DNA of 50,083 nucleotides from Defluviitaleaceae bacterium (GTDB lineage: Bacteria; Bacillota; Clostridia; Lachnospirales; WQUN01), in NCBI GenBank assembly GCA_009786535.1, contig WQRX01000026.1, forward strand, positions 1 to 50,083, given 5' to 3'. A program made the translations under genes and the position numbers. The notes under the pieces were generated by a model. It was given only the letters and a program-made list of their open reading frames with translations, had not been told where the DNA came from and did not search any database. Positions 7,029 through 16,333 of this stretch are shown here, piece after piece; positions within the stretch are counted from its first letter, which is position 1; every line of letters begins with the position of its first letter.

Positions 7029-7715
7029 TTATTTTAGTAATTGCAGCGCTTTTAATCTGCGGTACTCTTGCTGTACGGGGTCGGGCTTCTCTTTTTTGGG
7101 CAGTTCGTTACGCATAATTTGCGTAAGCCGCGGAATAATACGCAGCCGCTTGCTTATGCGCAGGACTATCCACACGCCCCATGCCGCTACAATGCCCACC
7201 AGCATGTAAAAAACGGGGTGGGTATAGCTCCAGCGTAAAACATGCTCCAGTTCAAACGCAAAGTCGCTCATCGCGAAGCGTACAATTTCCAGGTTGCCTC
7301 TGTTGTGCTGAATGCGCTCTGCCTCACGCAAAAGCCACGATAGCGCAGGGTGCGCAACAAGCCCCGTAAGAATTGACCTCGCAACAATCAACATAGGCAA
7401 CGACAGCAAAAATGCAGTGCAATGCCGTATTAAATTTTGCTTGTCCTGCACATTAGCCCGTGCCAGTTCCATTAACGCATTGTCCGAGGCGTCTGTTTCT
7501 TCGGCTGTGCCGTCGTTTGTGTATTTTACTTCGTCTTCCATTTCTATTTCCTCCTTATCGAATTCCGAAGGAATTCGGTCTGTGGGTAAGGAGGCGTTTT
7601 TTATCAATTGAAGTGACCGCCCTTCTTCCAGCCATTCGGCGCGCCCTTTTATTACCAACTGCTTGGCTCTGCGGGGAAACAATGCGCCAATTTTATCGCC
7701 GTTACGGTCGTACAA
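7029..7715 (-). CDS. RRXRR-like N-terminal motif fused to a two-span membrane protein
   Basis: A 228-residue protein. Residues 1-40 (YDRNGDKIGALFPRRAKQLV, then IKGRAEWLEEGRS) resemble the short RRXRR-type motif of mobile-element-linked proteins. An acidic linker (about 50-80) follows, then two hydrophobic stretches: TAFLLSLPMLIVARSILTGL around residue 105 and FYMLVGIVAAWGVWIVLRI around residue 170. The C terminus is basic. The likely start is TTG at 7715, but the frame stays open upstream and AGGAAGGAG lies farther back, so the start is unsure. Function unknown. Confidence 0.5.
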   Translation of the reverse strand: MYDRNGDKIGALFPRRAKQLVIKGRAEWLEEGRSLQLIKNASLPTDRIPSEFDKEEIEMEDEVKYTNDGTAEETDASDNALMELARANVQDKQNLIRHCTAFLLSLPMLIVARSILTGLVAHPALSWLLREAERIQHNRGNLEIVRFAMSDFAFELEHVLRWSYTHPVFYMLVGIVAAWGVWIVLRISKRLRIIPRLTQIMRNELPKKEKPDPVQQEYRRLKALQLLK

Positions 7716-7852
7716 GGAAATATCCCCGATAAAATCACGCTCCTTCCTGTTGCAAGCGACTGCGATAGTAATCGCTACTGCCGTTTTTCCCGAGTGCCTG
7801 CTCGTTACGCTTGCAGTTTTATATACGTGGGAAGTGTAGCACGGGTTTAATC

Positions 7853-7880
7853 TTTACTCAATCATAATAAATGATATAAT
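7853..7880 (+). promoter_or_regulatory. Likely glyA promoter
   Basis: A consensus TATAAT at 7875-7880 with TTTACT at 7853-7858 (16-nt spacer), about 40 nt upstream of the glyA start. The rest of 7716-7852 shows no gene. Confidence 0.5.
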
Positions 7881-7922
7881 TCGCGCAAATACCTATTACC
7901 GACCGCGAAAGGAAAATTATTT

Positions 7923-9404
7923 ATGAATATTTTACAGGATTATATGAGCGCAAGTAAAAGCCCCACCCCTGAAATGATGGCATATGTGGCTAATTTAGAC
8001 GTAGTTGCCCGCGCGTACCCCGAAATTGCGCGGGGCATTATCCGCGAACTGTTGGACCAGCGCAGTTACTTGAAGCTTATCGCCAGCGAGAATTATTCTT
8101 CCTACGCGGTGCAAGCGGCGATGGGTAATCTGCTTACGGATAAATATGCGGAAGGCTTTATCGGTAAGCGATTTTACGCAGGGTGCGATAATATTGACGC
8201 CATCGAGCAGCTTGCCTGTGACGAAGCGAAAAAGCTTTTCGGCGCGCAGCATGTGTACGTGCAGCCGCATTCGGGAGCGGACGCAAATATGGTCGCGTTT
8301 TGGGCAGTGCTTCGCGCAAAGGTTCAAGCAAAAATACTTGAATCGTGGGACAATGCAAATTTGCTGCACATTACGAACGAGCAGTGGGGCGAAATCCGCC
8401 ATGCGCTGGGCAACCAGAAAATGATGGGCATGGATTTGTACTCGGGCGGGCATTTGACGCATGGATATCGGCACAATATTTCGGGGCAGTTATTCGACGT
8501 ACATTTTTATCACGTAGACGGCGCAACAGGGCTACTGGATTATGAAGCAATTCGCAAGCAGTTGCACGAAGTCCGCCCGCTAATTTTGCTCATGGGCTAC
8601 AGCGCGTATACGCGCAATTTGGACTTTAAGCTGCTGCGCGAAATGGCGGACGAAGTAGACGCCGTGCTGATGGTAGACATGGCACACTTTGCGGGGTTGG
8701 TTGCGGGTAAAGTGCTTACAGGCGTATATGACCCCATTCCATACGCGCATATCGTAACAACAACGACACACAAAACGCTGCGCGGTCCCCGCGGCGGCAT
8801 GGTGCTTTGCACGGAAGAATTTAAAGAATACGTAGACAAAGGCTGCCCCCATGTACTGGGCGGGCCGCTTCCCCACGTAATGGCGGCGAAAGCCATCGCC
8901 TTCAAAGAAGCGAACCGGCCTGCCTTCCGCGACTACGCCGCCCGCATCATCGACAATGCCCGCGCCCTCGCCGCCGCCTTGGTGGAACGGGGCGTAAAGG
9001 TGCAAACGGGTGGAACCGATAATCACATTGTGCTGGTGGAAGTGGAAGGCATTACAGGCACACAGGCAGAAAATGCCATGCGCGAATGCGGGCTTACCCT
9101 CAACCGCAATACCATACCGGGCGATAAAAATGGCCCATGGATAACCAGCGGATTACGCCTTGGCACGCCCGCACTCACTTCGCTGGGCATGGGAACGCCC
9201 GAAATGCGCGAGGTCGCAGGCATTATCGCCGACGTGCTTTCCGCCATCACACCCAAGCGCGGGAAAAACGGCAAGCCCACCAAAACCGAATACAACCTGG
9301 ATGCCAATGTAAAAACCCGCTCGCTGGAACGGGTTCGCACACTGCTGGATAATTTTGTACTGTACCCCGAGTTGGACGGGGTATTTCTTGCGCGGTATTT
9401 GTAA
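7923..9404 (+). CDS. glyA: Serine hydroxymethyltransferase, long form
   Basis: Converts serine and tetrahydrofolate to glycine and 5,10-methylene-tetrahydrofolate, using PLP. Family motifs are clear: YAEGFIGKRFYAGCDNID, QPHSGADAN, VDMAHFAGLVAG and VTTTTHKTLRGPRGG, where Lys284 should carry the PLP. At 493 residues it is about 75 longer than the usual ~417. Extra sequence includes an N-terminal extension of about 28 residues, an insertion of about 35 residues between AFWAVL and YSGGHLTHG, and an insertion in the C-terminal domain (KRGKNGKPTK). Similar long forms are known in Chlamydia and spirochaetes. The ATG at 7923 follows GAAAGGA. Its stop is only 3 nt from the convergent dnaB stop. FolD, downstream in the same one-carbon pathway, is encoded at 20491. 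Confidence 0.97.
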   Translation: MNILQDYMSASKSPTPEMMAYVANLDVVARAYPEIARGIIRELLDQRSYLKLIASENYSSYAVQAAMGNLLTDKYAEGFIGKRFYAGCDNIDAIEQLACDEAKKLFGAQHVYVQPHSGADANMVAFWAVLRAKVQAKILESWDNANLLHITNEQWGEIRHALGNQKMMGMDLYSGGHLTHGYRHNISGQLFDVHFYHVDGATGLLDYEAIRKQLHEVRPLILLMGYSAYTRNLDFKLLREMADEVDAVLMVDMAHFAGLVAGKVLTGVYDPIPYAHIVTTTTHKTLRGPRGGMVLCTEEFKEYVDKGCPHVLGGPLPHVMAAKAIAFKEANRPAFRDYAARIIDNARALAAALVERGVKVQTGGTDNHIVLVEVEGITGTQAENAMRECGLTLNRNTIPGDKNGPWITSGLRLGTPALTSLGMGTPEMREVAGIIADVLSAITPKRGKNGKPTKTEYNLDANVKTRSLERVRTLLDNFVLYPELDGVFLARYL

Positions 9405-9407
9405 CCC

Positions 9408-10751
9408 CTACATCCCCTGCCTATTCATATTCGCAAACTTGGTATACGCACCAAGGAATGTGAGTTCCACCGTGCCCACGGGGCCGTTACGTTGCTTGGC
9501 AATGATAACTTCCGCGTGGTTTTTTTTCATGGTTTCGGGATTGTAGTATTCGTCGCGGTACAGGAAGGCAACTACGTCTGCGTCCTGCTCTATCGCGCCC
9601 GATTCGCGCAGGTCGGACAGCATTGGGCGATGGTCTTTTCTCGCTTCCACCGCGCGGGAAAGCTGTGCCGCTACAACGATGGGTACGTCCAGCTCCTTCG
9701 CCATAGCCTTTAACGACCGCGAAATTTCCGAAATTTCTAACTGGCGCGACTCGGGGCGGCTGCCCGCGGCGGCACTCATGAGCTGAAGATAATCCACGAT
9801 AACCAGTCCGAGATTCTTCTCAATTTTCAATCGGCGGCACTTTGCCCGCATATCGGTAATGGAAATGCCCGGCGTGTCGTCTATGTAAATGGGCGCAGCG
9901 CTAAGGCGCGACACAGCTTCGCTCACCTTGTCCCAATCGTCGCCTTCCAATCGCCCTGTGCGCATCCGCTCGGCGTGTACATGCGCCTCCGCGCTCAGCA
10001 TACGGTTGGCAAGCTGCGCGTCACTCATTTCCAGCGAAAAAATCGCCGTCGGCACGCCTTTGTCGATGGCGGCGTGTTGCGCAATGTTTAACAAAAACGC
10101 CGTCTTCCCCATAGAAGGACGCGCCCCGACAAGGATTAATTCCGCACTTTGCAAGCCCGCAAGCATACGGTCAAGGTCGATAAAGCCCGTAGGTACGCCC
10201 GTTACCGCGCCCTGCGTTTGGTACAATTCCTCCAGCTTTTTCAATGTTTCGTCCAAAATGGAACCCATTTGCTTAAAATCGCGGTTAGTATTGCGCTGGG
10301 AAATATCGAAGATGCTTTTTTCTGCATGTTCCAGCAACGCGGCTAGGCTTTCCCGCGCGTCATACCCCGAGGATAAAATCTGCCCCGATGCCTTAATCAA
10401 CTGCCGAAGCACCGATTTTTCCGCCACAATTTGCGCGTGTTGCTTAATATTGGCAGACGTATAGTAAATACCCGCCAGTCTAATCACCGTTTCGCGTCCG
10501 CCGATTTGCTCCAGCAAGCCTTTTTCCGCCAGCTTATCGTTAAGGGTTACCACGTCCACGGGCACGCCGCGGGAAAAAAGCTCCGCCATCGTTTCATATA
10601 AATGCTGGTTGGCGGGGGAATAAAAATCCCCCCCCGTGATAATTTCCTGTGCGGAAGCTATCGCCTCGCGGTCAAAAAGCATACTGGCAAGTACGGCTTG
10701 CTCCGCTTCTAAATCATGGGGCGGAATGCGTGCTATCGTTGGTTCAAGCAT
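9408..10751 (-). CDS. dnaB: Replicative DNA helicase DnaB (DnaC in Bacillus nomenclature)
   Basis: Hexameric 5'-3' helicase of the replication fork. The N-terminal domain (IPPHDLEAEQAVLASMLFD) and the RecA-like C-terminal domain are both present: Walker A GARPSMGKTAF, Walker B LGLVIVDYLQLM, and DLRESGAIEQDADVV near the C terminus. At 447 residues it is full length. The ATG overlaps the rplI stop codon by one base (TAATG), so the two genes are coupled, the usual Firmicutes rplI-dnaB order. Confidence 0.97.
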   Translation of the reverse strand: MLEPTIARIPPHDLEAEQAVLASMLFDREAIASAQEIITGGDFYSPANQHLYETMAELFSRGVPVDVVTLNDKLAEKGLLEQIGGRETVIRLAGIYYTSANIKQHAQIVAEKSVLRQLIKASGQILSSGYDARESLAALLEHAEKSIFDISQRNTNRDFKQMGSILDETLKKLEELYQTQGAVTGVPTGFIDLDRMLAGLQSAELILVGARPSMGKTAFLLNIAQHAAIDKGVPTAIFSLEMSDAQLANRMLSAEAHVHAERMRTGRLEGDDWDKVSEAVSRLSAAPIYIDDTPGISITDMRAKCRRLKIEKNLGLVIVDYLQLMSAAAGSRPESRQLEISEISRSLKAMAKELDVPIVVAAQLSRAVEARKDHRPMLSDLRESGAIEQDADVVAFLYRDEYYNPETMKKNHAEVIIAKQRNGPVGTVELTFLGAYTKFANMNRQGM

Positions 10752-11200
10752 TATTTTTCGCCCGCCACTTCAAAGGCTAGGGGTGCGGTTACCAGCGCGT
10801 GTAATTTCACCGTTGCGCTGTATTCCCCCACCGATTTCACCTGGGTAGAAAGCACGATTTTCTTTTTATCTACGCCAATTTGCTTCTGCGTTTGCAGCGC
10901 TTCCGCCAATTCTTTATTGGAAATGGAGCCAAACATTTTGCCGTTATCGCCCACCTTTACTTTTAGGGTGAGTTTGACGGCTTTTATTTTATCCGCAAGT
11001 TCTTGCGCGGCGGCTACCTCGTTTGCGTGTTTTTGCTCAGCCTTTTTTTGCTGGTTTTCAAGGTTATTCATATTCGCCGTTGTGGCTTCAACGGCAAGCT
11101 TTTTGGGTAATAAAAAATTGGTGGCATGACCATCGGATGCATTTATAATCTGCCCCTTCTTGCCTACGCCTTTTACGTCTTCAAGTAAAATTACTTTCAT
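10751..11200 (-). CDS. rplI: 50S ribosomal protein bL9
   Basis: A 149-residue ribosomal protein with the classic N terminus [20 protein letters not shown], the central long helix ([20 protein letters not shown]) and the C-terminal RNA-binding domain ([19 protein letters not shown]). The start at 11200 is preceded by AAAGGAG. First gene of the rplI-dnaB transcription unit; a promoter-like sequence lies 29-58 nt upstream. Confidence 0.97.
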   Translation of the reverse strand: MKVILLEDVKGVGKKGQIINASDGHATNFLLPKKLAVEATTANMNNLENQQKKAEQKHANEVAAAQELADKIKAVKLTLKVKVGDNGKMFGSISNKELAEALQTQKQIGVDKKKIVLSTQVKSVGEYSATVKLHALVTAPLAFEVAGEK

Positions 11201-11228
11201 TGTGTACCGCTCCTTTCGTGTGTGTTGC

Positions 11229-11258
11229 AGTATAGCACAACAACATAGGGACAGGCAA
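11229..11258 (-). promoter_or_regulatory. Likely promoter of rplI-dnaB
   Basis: On the minus strand, TTGCCT (11258-11253) and TATACT (11234-11229) are 18 nt apart and lie about 30 nt before the rplI ATG. Confidence 0.5.
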
Positions 11259-11382
11259 AATTGCGGCAAATGCTTCACAATTGCGCGTTGTCTAATATTG
11301 TCGAACTTTTTATTGGAAAATATCGGAAAATCTATTGCCCAATATTTTCCAGTATGATAGACTGCCAAAAAATTACATTTAC

Positions 11383-11404
11383 GTCGAATTTGAATTGATT
11401 CGAC
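11383..11404. repeat. Inverted repeat upstream of noc
   Basis: Arms GTCGAAT (11383-11389) and ATTCGAC (11398-11404) lie just before the ribosome binding site of the ParB-family gene. A second imperfect pair, GGAAAATAT and ATATTTTCC, lies at about 11315-11350. They may be operators; no exact parS- or NBS-type site was found. Confidence 0.4.
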
Positions 11405-11425
11405 GGCACAAGGAGTGTGTACGTT

Positions 11426-12256
11426 ATGACAAGCAGTCACTGGGATGCACCAACAATCGGCGCTGAGGTGCTACACCTTGCGTTAGACGAAATACGCCCA
11501 AACCCCTATCAACCGCGCCGTTATTTTGACCCAACGCGGTTGGACGAGTTAGCTGCATCTATTCGCGCGTATGGCGTGTTACAGCCCATTAGCGTGCGGC
11601 GTACCGAGGAAGGCTACGAGCTGGTTGCGGGCGAGCGCCGCCTGCGCGCCTGTCGTATTGCGGGGCTTGCGCTCGTACCCGCCATCGTTACCGACATGGG
11701 CGAAATGGACAGCGCCGTCCTCGCCATGATAGAAAACTTGCAGCGTCAAGACCTGCACTTCTTCGAAGAAGCGGAAGGTTTCGCCAATCTCATGCAGGAC
11801 TACGGCTTTACGCAAGATGCGTTGGCAATGCGTGTGGGCAAAACGCAGTCCACCGTGGCAAACAAGATTCGCATCCTAAAATTGTCCGATGCCGCACGTA
11901 TCCTCATCATGGAAAATGAACTAACCGAACGCCACGCCCGCGCGTTGCTCAAGCTCAAAAGCGAAGCTGACCAACTGGACGTGCTTTCCCGCATTATAAA
12001 ACAGGGCTTAAACGTGCGCAAAACCGAAGACCTTATCGACCACATACTTGGCGAAAACGAAGCGCCCCGCAAGACCGTTTTTGTCCCTTTCATTCGCGAT
12101 ATCCGCATACTTACCAATTCCATCAAAGAAAACCTAGACACCGTGCGTCGCGCGGGCATTGACTCGAAGTTCGATATCGAACAGACCGAGAAGGGGTACG
12201 AGATACGTATTTCGCTGGAATATGCAAACGCAGGGGCGAAACGCGCGGTGGTGTGA
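11426..12256 (+). CDS. noc: ParB/Noc-family DNA-binding protein
   Basis: A 276-residue protein of the ParB family. The N-terminal CTPase domain shows [16 protein letters not shown], the box II-like sequence [13 protein letters not shown] (arginine-rich CTP-binding motif) and [20 protein letters not shown]. The HTH region includes [20 protein letters not shown]. The C-terminal part is shorter and resembles Noc, the nucleoid occlusion factor, more than Spo0J, but no parA/soj partner is nearby, so Noc and ParB cannot be fully separated. The ATG at 11426 follows AAGGAG; the GTG at 11417 lies too close to that site. Divergent from rplI-dnaB. Confidence 0.85.
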   Translation: MTSSHWDAPTIGAEVLHLALDEIRPNPYQPRRYFDPTRLDELAASIRAYGVLQPISVRRTEEGYELVAGERRLRACRIAGLALVPAIVTDMGEMDSAVLAMIENLQRQDLHFFEEAEGFANLMQDYGFTQDALAMRVGKTQSTVANKIRILKLSDAARILIMENELTERHARALLKLKSEADQLDVLSRIIKQGLNVRKTEDLIDHILGENEAPRKTVFVPFIRDIRILTNSIKENLDTVRRAGIDSKFDIEQTEKGYEIRISLEYANAGAKRAVV

Positions 12257-12259
12257 GGG

Positions 12260-12317
12260 GGAAGATTAAAGCCGTGGGGCGTTGCCCCACACCCCAGAAG
12301 GGGGACGCGTCCCCCTT
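12260..12317 (+). repeat. Post-stop repeat, copy A
   Basis: Directly after the noc stop: GAAGATTAAAGCCGTGGGGC, a hairpin GTGGGGC-GTT-GCCCCAC (12274-12290) and then a perfect 20-nt palindrome AAGGGGGACGCGTCCCCCTT (12298-12317). The order matches copy D at 42956. Confidence 0.75.
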
Positions 12318-12351
12318 CACCCCCTTCTATTGCGCTTTGGCTGTCATTTTG

Positions 12352-12386
12352 TAAAAAAAAATCTGGGGTTCGCACCCGCGAACCCC
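12352..12386 (-). terminator. Rho-independent terminator for the fsa-tkt-AKR operon
   Basis: Hairpin GGGGTTCGC/GCGAACCCC (12365-12386) with a 4-nt loop, followed on the minus strand by nine Ts. It lies about 130 nt beyond the aldo/keto reductase stop. Confidence 0.65.
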
Positions 12387-12433
12387 AAAATCATGAGTAA
12401 AACAACATACCAAGCGCATATTAAAGTTTTTGC

Positions 12434-12510
12434 CCCGCTTTTTTCAAAAAGCGGGCCGGGTGTGGGACGGAGTCCCACGGTCCTAGCATTTAATCTTTTG
12501 ACCTTGACCT
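12434..12510 (-). repeat. Post-stop repeat, copy B
   Basis: On the minus strand after the aldo/keto reductase stop: GGTCAAAAGATTAAA (12503-12489), then ACCGTGGGACTCCGTCCCAC (hairpin arms 12462-12468 and 12472-12478), then a 10-bp hairpin CCCGCTTTTT/AAAAAGCGGG (12434-12455). It faces copy A in the gap between two convergent genes. Confidence 0.75.
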
Positions 12511-12513
12511 TCC

Positions 12514-13608
12514 CTAAAACACCGCCGCTACTTCCTTCAACCCCGCTACAATATCTATCTTCTGCGGACAGTGTGCAAGGCACGCCTCGCAAGCAATGCA
12601 GTCTGCGGCGCGTTTTCCCTCGGGCAGGGTGTTGTACATAGACGAGCGGTTCCACATGGCATCGCCGCGTTTTACGCCGTTGTAAAGCGAGAAACAGGAC
12701 GCAATATCTATGCCAATGGGGCAATGCTCGTGGCAGTACTTGCACGCCGTGCAGGGAATGTTTGCGACCTTCGACATTTCGTCTAGGACTTGCTCCAGCA
12801 ACGCCATTTCCTGCGCCGTAAGCGGCTTCAAGTAATTTTTGTACGTGTTCAAATTATCCTGCAATTGCGAAACATCAGACATGCCGCTAAGCATCACGGT
12901 TGCGCCTTCCAGCGTCGCCGCATACTGTATCGCCCACGAAGCAACGGAACGCTCGGGTGCGTATTTCTTTAGCAACGCCTCCGCACCGGGGGGAAGTGTC
13001 GCAAGCGACCCGCCCTTCACAGGCTCCATTACGATGATGGGCATATTGTACTTTAGCGCAAGGTCCTGCCATTCGCCCGCAGGTCCGCGCAGCTTGTCAA
13101 TATAATTTAATTGAAGCTGTACAAATTCTACCTCGGGGTGCGCCTTTAGTAAGCGCTCCAAATATGCCGTTGAGCCGTGGAAGGAAAAACCAATATGCCG
13201 CGCAATTCCCTTCTCTTTTTGCCAGCGTAACCACGCGAAAAGGTCGGCATTGTCAATAAATGCCTCACGACTGTCGTCCAGTGAATGCAGCATGTAGAAG
13301 TCGAAGAAATCCACTCCGCAACGCTTTAACTGCACATCTAACAGCTTGTCGCAATCGCGGTGGTTTTTCACTTCCCATGGGGGCATTTTGTCCGCAAGCA
13401 AGAACGAATCCCGCTTGTGCCGCGTTACCAGCACGTTTTTAAGCAGCTCCTCCGACCCGCCGTAAATATACGCCGTGTCAAAGTAATTGTAACCGCTTTC
13501 AAGGTACAAGTCGGTCATTAAAGTGCTTTTACTTGCGTCGGGCATACGCATGTTGCCAAAGCCCAGCGCGGCGGATTTTCCCGTCGTTAAAACGTCTTTA
13601 TGCGTCAC
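12514..13608 (-). CDS. Aldo/keto reductase with two C-terminal 4Fe-4S motifs
   Basis: A 364-residue oxidoreductase. The N-terminal TIM barrel carries GFGNMRMPDAS, DTAYIYGGSEE (catalytic Asp and Tyr) and LLADKMPPW (catalytic Lys), with FYMLHSLDD marking the His position. The C-terminal ~75 residues hold two ferredoxin-like clusters, CTACKYCHEHCPIGIDI and CIACEACLAHCPQKIDI. This class is common in anaerobes and probably couples NAD(P)H or an iron-sulfur chain to carbonyl reduction; substrate unknown. The start is GTG at 13608, just 2 nt after the transketolase stop, with GGGAG inside the end of tkt. It is the third gene of the fsa-tkt operon, suggesting a role in sugar metabolism. Confidence 0.9.
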   Translation of the reverse strand: MTHKDVLTTGKSAALGFGNMRMPDASKSTLMTDLYLESGYNYFDTAYIYGGSEELLKNVLVTRHKRDSFLLADKMPPWEVKNHRDCDKLLDVQLKRCGVDFFDFYMLHSLDDSREAFIDNADLFAWLRWQKEKGIARHIGFSFHGSTAYLERLLKAHPEVEFVQLQLNYIDKLRGPAGEWQDLALKYNMPIIVMEPVKGGSLATLPPGAEALLKKYAPERSVASWAIQYAATLEGATVMLSGMSDVSQLQDNLNTYKNYLKPLTAQEMALLEQVLDEMSKVANIPCTACKYCHEHCPIGIDIASCFSLYNGVKRGDAMWNRSSMYNTLPEGKRAADCIACEACLAHCPQKIDIVAGLKEVAAVF

Positions 13609-13610
13609 GG

Positions 13611-15623
13611 TTATTTGCTCCCTACAAGTAGTTTTGCTTTAGTCACTACGTTATCCACGGTAAAGCCCTTTTCTTCGAAAACTTTTGCCGCAGGGGCAGA
13701 TGCGCCAAACCCTTCAATGGCAAGTACTTCGCCGTCCAAGCCCGTATATTTATGCCAGCCGAAGGGGGAAGCCGCTTCTACCGCAAGGCGCGCACGCACG
13801 CTTGCCGGTAGAATGCTCTCTTTGTACGCCGCATCTTGTGCGTCAAATAATTCCATGCAGGGCATGGAAATGACCCGCGCGTGGATACCGCCTTCAAGTA
13901 ATTTTGCTTGTGCGTTGTAAATCAGTTCAACTTCCGAGCCGCTTGCCATTAAAATAACGTCAGGCTTGCCGGTTGCGGAGTTTATGCTGTCCTTCAAAAT
14001 ATACGCGCCTTTGTACAGCCCTTCGCCCGTTTCTGCGATTTGCGGAAGGGGCTGGCGGCACAGCACCAGCGCAGTGGGGTGCTTGCGGTCGGTGAGCGCC
14101 ATTGCCCAAGCGGCGGCGGTTTCCGTCGTGTCGCAAGGGCGAATCGTGTGGAAATTAGGGATAGAGCGCAACGCCGCAAGCTGTTCAAGGGGCTGGTGGG
14201 TTGGACCGTCTTCGCCCACGCCAATGGAGTCGTGAGTCATAATATGCACTACGGGCAAGCCCATGAGCGCGGAAAGGCGCATCGAAGGCTTCATATAATC
14301 GCTAAATACGAAGAAGCCCGCAACATAGGGGCGCAAGCCGCCATGCGCCGCCATTGCGTTTGCAATCGCGGTCATTGCATGTTCGCGTATGCCGAAGTGC
14401 AGGTTGCTTCCTGTCGGGTTTTCTTTGCTGTAGCCCGCGCCGCGCTCCTTCATCCACGAGTTGGTAGAGGGGGCAAGGTCTGCCGAGCCGCCGATAAGTT
14501 GCGGCACAATCTGCGCCAGCTTCTGCAACACTTTTTCGGAAGAAACACGGGTCGCCAGCGGTTTGTTATCTGCCAGCACCTCCGCGAAATGCTTCGCAAT
14601 ATTGCGGAAATCGTCGGGCAACACATCGTTTTGCCAGTTTTCCCATTCTGCGTAGTCGGTGGGGTATAATTCTTTGTAGGAGGCGAGCAGCGCGTTCCAA
14701 ATGGCTTCCTTTGCGGCGGCGTCCTTTTGCCATGCGCCAATTTCATTAGAAACTTCCGCAGGTACGGTGAAGGCACCGTGTTCCCAACCCAGCGTCTTTT
14801 TCGCCGCTTCAATGCCGTCGTCCCCTAGGGGTGAGCCATGTACGCCCGCCGTACCCTGCTTGGGCGTGCCGAAGCCGATGGTCGTTTGAATTTCAATAAT
14901 CGAAGGCTTGTCCGTCACTTTTTTCGCCGCTTCGATGGCGGAAAGAATGCCCTCAAGGTTCGTATCACCGTCATTCACCATGTGAACGTCCCAATTGCTT
15001 GCGATGAATCGCCCAAGCACATTTTCTGTAAATGCAAGGTCGGTAGAGCCTTCAATCGTTATTTTATTTGAATCGTACAGGATAATCAGTTTGCCTAGAC
15101 CCAGCGTGCCCGCGAGGGAAATGGCCTCTGCCGCAACGCCCTCTTGCAGGCAACCATCGCCGCACAGCACATAGGTGTAATGGTCTACAATGGCGGCATC
15201 GGGCTTGTTAAACTTGGCGGCGAGGTAATTTTCTGCCCACGCAAAGCCTACGCCGTTGGCAATACCTTGCCCCAGCGGACCTGTGGTAATTTCAATGCCG
15301 TCGGTATGACCAAATTCGGGATGCCCGGGCGTTTTGGAATTATGCTGGCGGAAATTTTTCAAATCTTCCAAACTCACATCATACCCAAACACATGAAGCA
15401 AACTGTACAAAAGCGCCGAACCGTGCCCGGCAGACATAACAAAACGGTCGCGGTCAACCCATTTGGGGTTCTTTGGGTTGTGCTTCATCGCACCGCCCCA
15501 TAAGGCACACGCCATGGGTGCCGCACCCATAGGAAGTCCGGGATGCCCGCTATTTGCTTTTTGTACGGCTTCCACGCTTAAAAAACGCAGTGTATTTACG
15601 GTATCTTTATTTACAACGCTCAT
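13611..15623 (-). CDS. tkt: Transketolase
   Basis: Thiamine-diphosphate enzyme moving two-carbon units between sugar phosphates in the non-oxidative pentose phosphate pathway. Full length at 670 residues. Visible motifs include [38 protein letters not shown], the ThDP motif [28 protein letters not shown] and the C-terminal HARVISMPC. The ATG at 15623 overlaps the TGA of the upstream aldolase gene (ATGA), showing tight coupling; a longer in-frame start at 15641 has no support. Confidence 0.97.
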   Translation of the reverse strand: MSVVNKDTVNTLRFLSVEAVQKANSGHPGLPMGAAPMACALWGGAMKHNPKNPKWVDRDRFVMSAGHGSALLYSLLHVFGYDVSLEDLKNFRQHNSKTPGHPEFGHTDGIEITTGPLGQGIANGVGFAWAENYLAAKFNKPDAAIVDHYTYVLCGDGCLQEGVAAEAISLAGTLGLGKLIILYDSNKITIEGSTDLAFTENVLGRFIASNWDVHMVNDGDTNLEGILSAIEAAKKVTDKPSIIEIQTTIGFGTPKQGTAGVHGSPLGDDGIEAAKKTLGWEHGAFTVPAEVSNEIGAWQKDAAAKEAIWNALLASYKELYPTDYAEWENWQNDVLPDDFRNIAKHFAEVLADNKPLATRVSSEKVLQKLAQIVPQLIGGSADLAPSTNSWMKERGAGYSKENPTGSNLHFGIREHAMTAIANAMAAHGGLRPYVAGFFVFSDYMKPSMRLSALMGLPVVHIMTHDSIGVGEDGPTHQPLEQLAALRSIPNFHTIRPCDTTETAAAWAMALTDRKHPTALVLCRQPLPQIAETGEGLYKGAYILKDSINSATGKPDVILMASGSEVELIYNAQAKLLEGGIHARVISMPCMELFDAQDAAYKESILPASVRARLAVEAASPFGWHKYTGLDGEVLAIEGFGASAPAAKVFEEKGFTVDNVVTKAKLLVGSK

Positions 15624-16264
15624 TTTGCCACACCTTCCCAATCTTTTAAGAATCTTTCGATGCCGCTGTCGGTAAGCGGATGTTTAAGCATTTGCTGGAA
15701 GCAGGGGTAGGGAATGGTCGCGATATGCGCACCCAACCGCGCCGCTTGAATTACGTGAATCGAATGGCGAATGCTTGCGGCAATTACTTCCGTTTCAATG
15801 CCATGGGTGTTGAAAATATCTACCACTTCTTCAATCAAATTCATGCCGTCCATGCCGATATCGTCTAATCTGCCAAGGAAGGGACTTACATACGTAGCGC
15901 CCGCTTTTGCGGCAAGCAACGCCTGCACTGCAGAAAAAATAAGCGTTACATTCGTTTTAATGCCTTTTTCGGTAAGTATCTTCGTGGCTTTAAGTCCTTC
16001 TGCGCAGAAGGGGATTTTGATTACGATATTTTTGTGAATCTTCACAAGCTCCAGTGCTTCCTTTACCATGCCGTCGGCTTGCAGGTCGATGACCTCGGCG
16101 CTGATTGGTCCGTCAACAATAGACGTGATTTCCTTCACCACTTCTTCGAAATTACGCCCTTCCTTGGCAATAAGCGAAGGGTTGGTCGTTACCCCGCAAA
16201 TTACCCCCCAGTCGTTAATCTCCTTGATGTGCGCCACATTGGCGGTGTCGATGAATAGCTTCAT
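15620..16264 (-). CDS. fsa: Fructose-6-phosphate aldolase / transaldolase-like protein
   Basis: A 214-residue member of the small transaldolase (TalC/FSA) class, about one third shorter than classical transaldolases. Motifs: [37 protein letters not shown] with the Schiff-base lysine, [26 protein letters not shown] and the terminal region [11 protein letters not shown]. Whether it is an aldolase or a transaldolase cannot be decided from sequence, but coupling to transketolase favours the pentose phosphate role. The start at 16264 is preceded by GGGAG. First gene of the operon. Confidence 0.93.
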   Translation of the reverse strand: MKLFIDTANVAHIKEINDWGVICGVTTNPSLIAKEGRNFEEVVKEITSIVDGPISAEVIDLQADGMVKEALELVKIHKNIVIKIPFCAEGLKATKILTEKGIKTNVTLIFSAVQALLAAKAGATYVSPFLGRLDDIGMDGMNLIEEVVDIFNTHGIETEVIAASIRHSIHVIQAARLGAHIATIPYPCFQQMLKHPLTDSGIERFLKDWEGVAK

Positions 16265-16333
16265 GTTAATATCTCCCTTCAAAATTTAATCGCTTGTGTA
16301 AATATACCACAAATCGCGCGTATTACAAATACG

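Noticed and set aside
7716..7922. Glycine or THF riboswitch before glyA
   Set aside because: No recognisable aptamer sequence; only a promoter-like motif is visible.
11441..12375. Minus-strand open frames over noc
   Set aside because: They are complements of a well-supported ParB-family gene.
12257..12513. CRISPR array in the repeat-rich gap
   Set aside because: The repeats are hairpins at gene ends in opposite orientations, not regularly spaced direct repeats.
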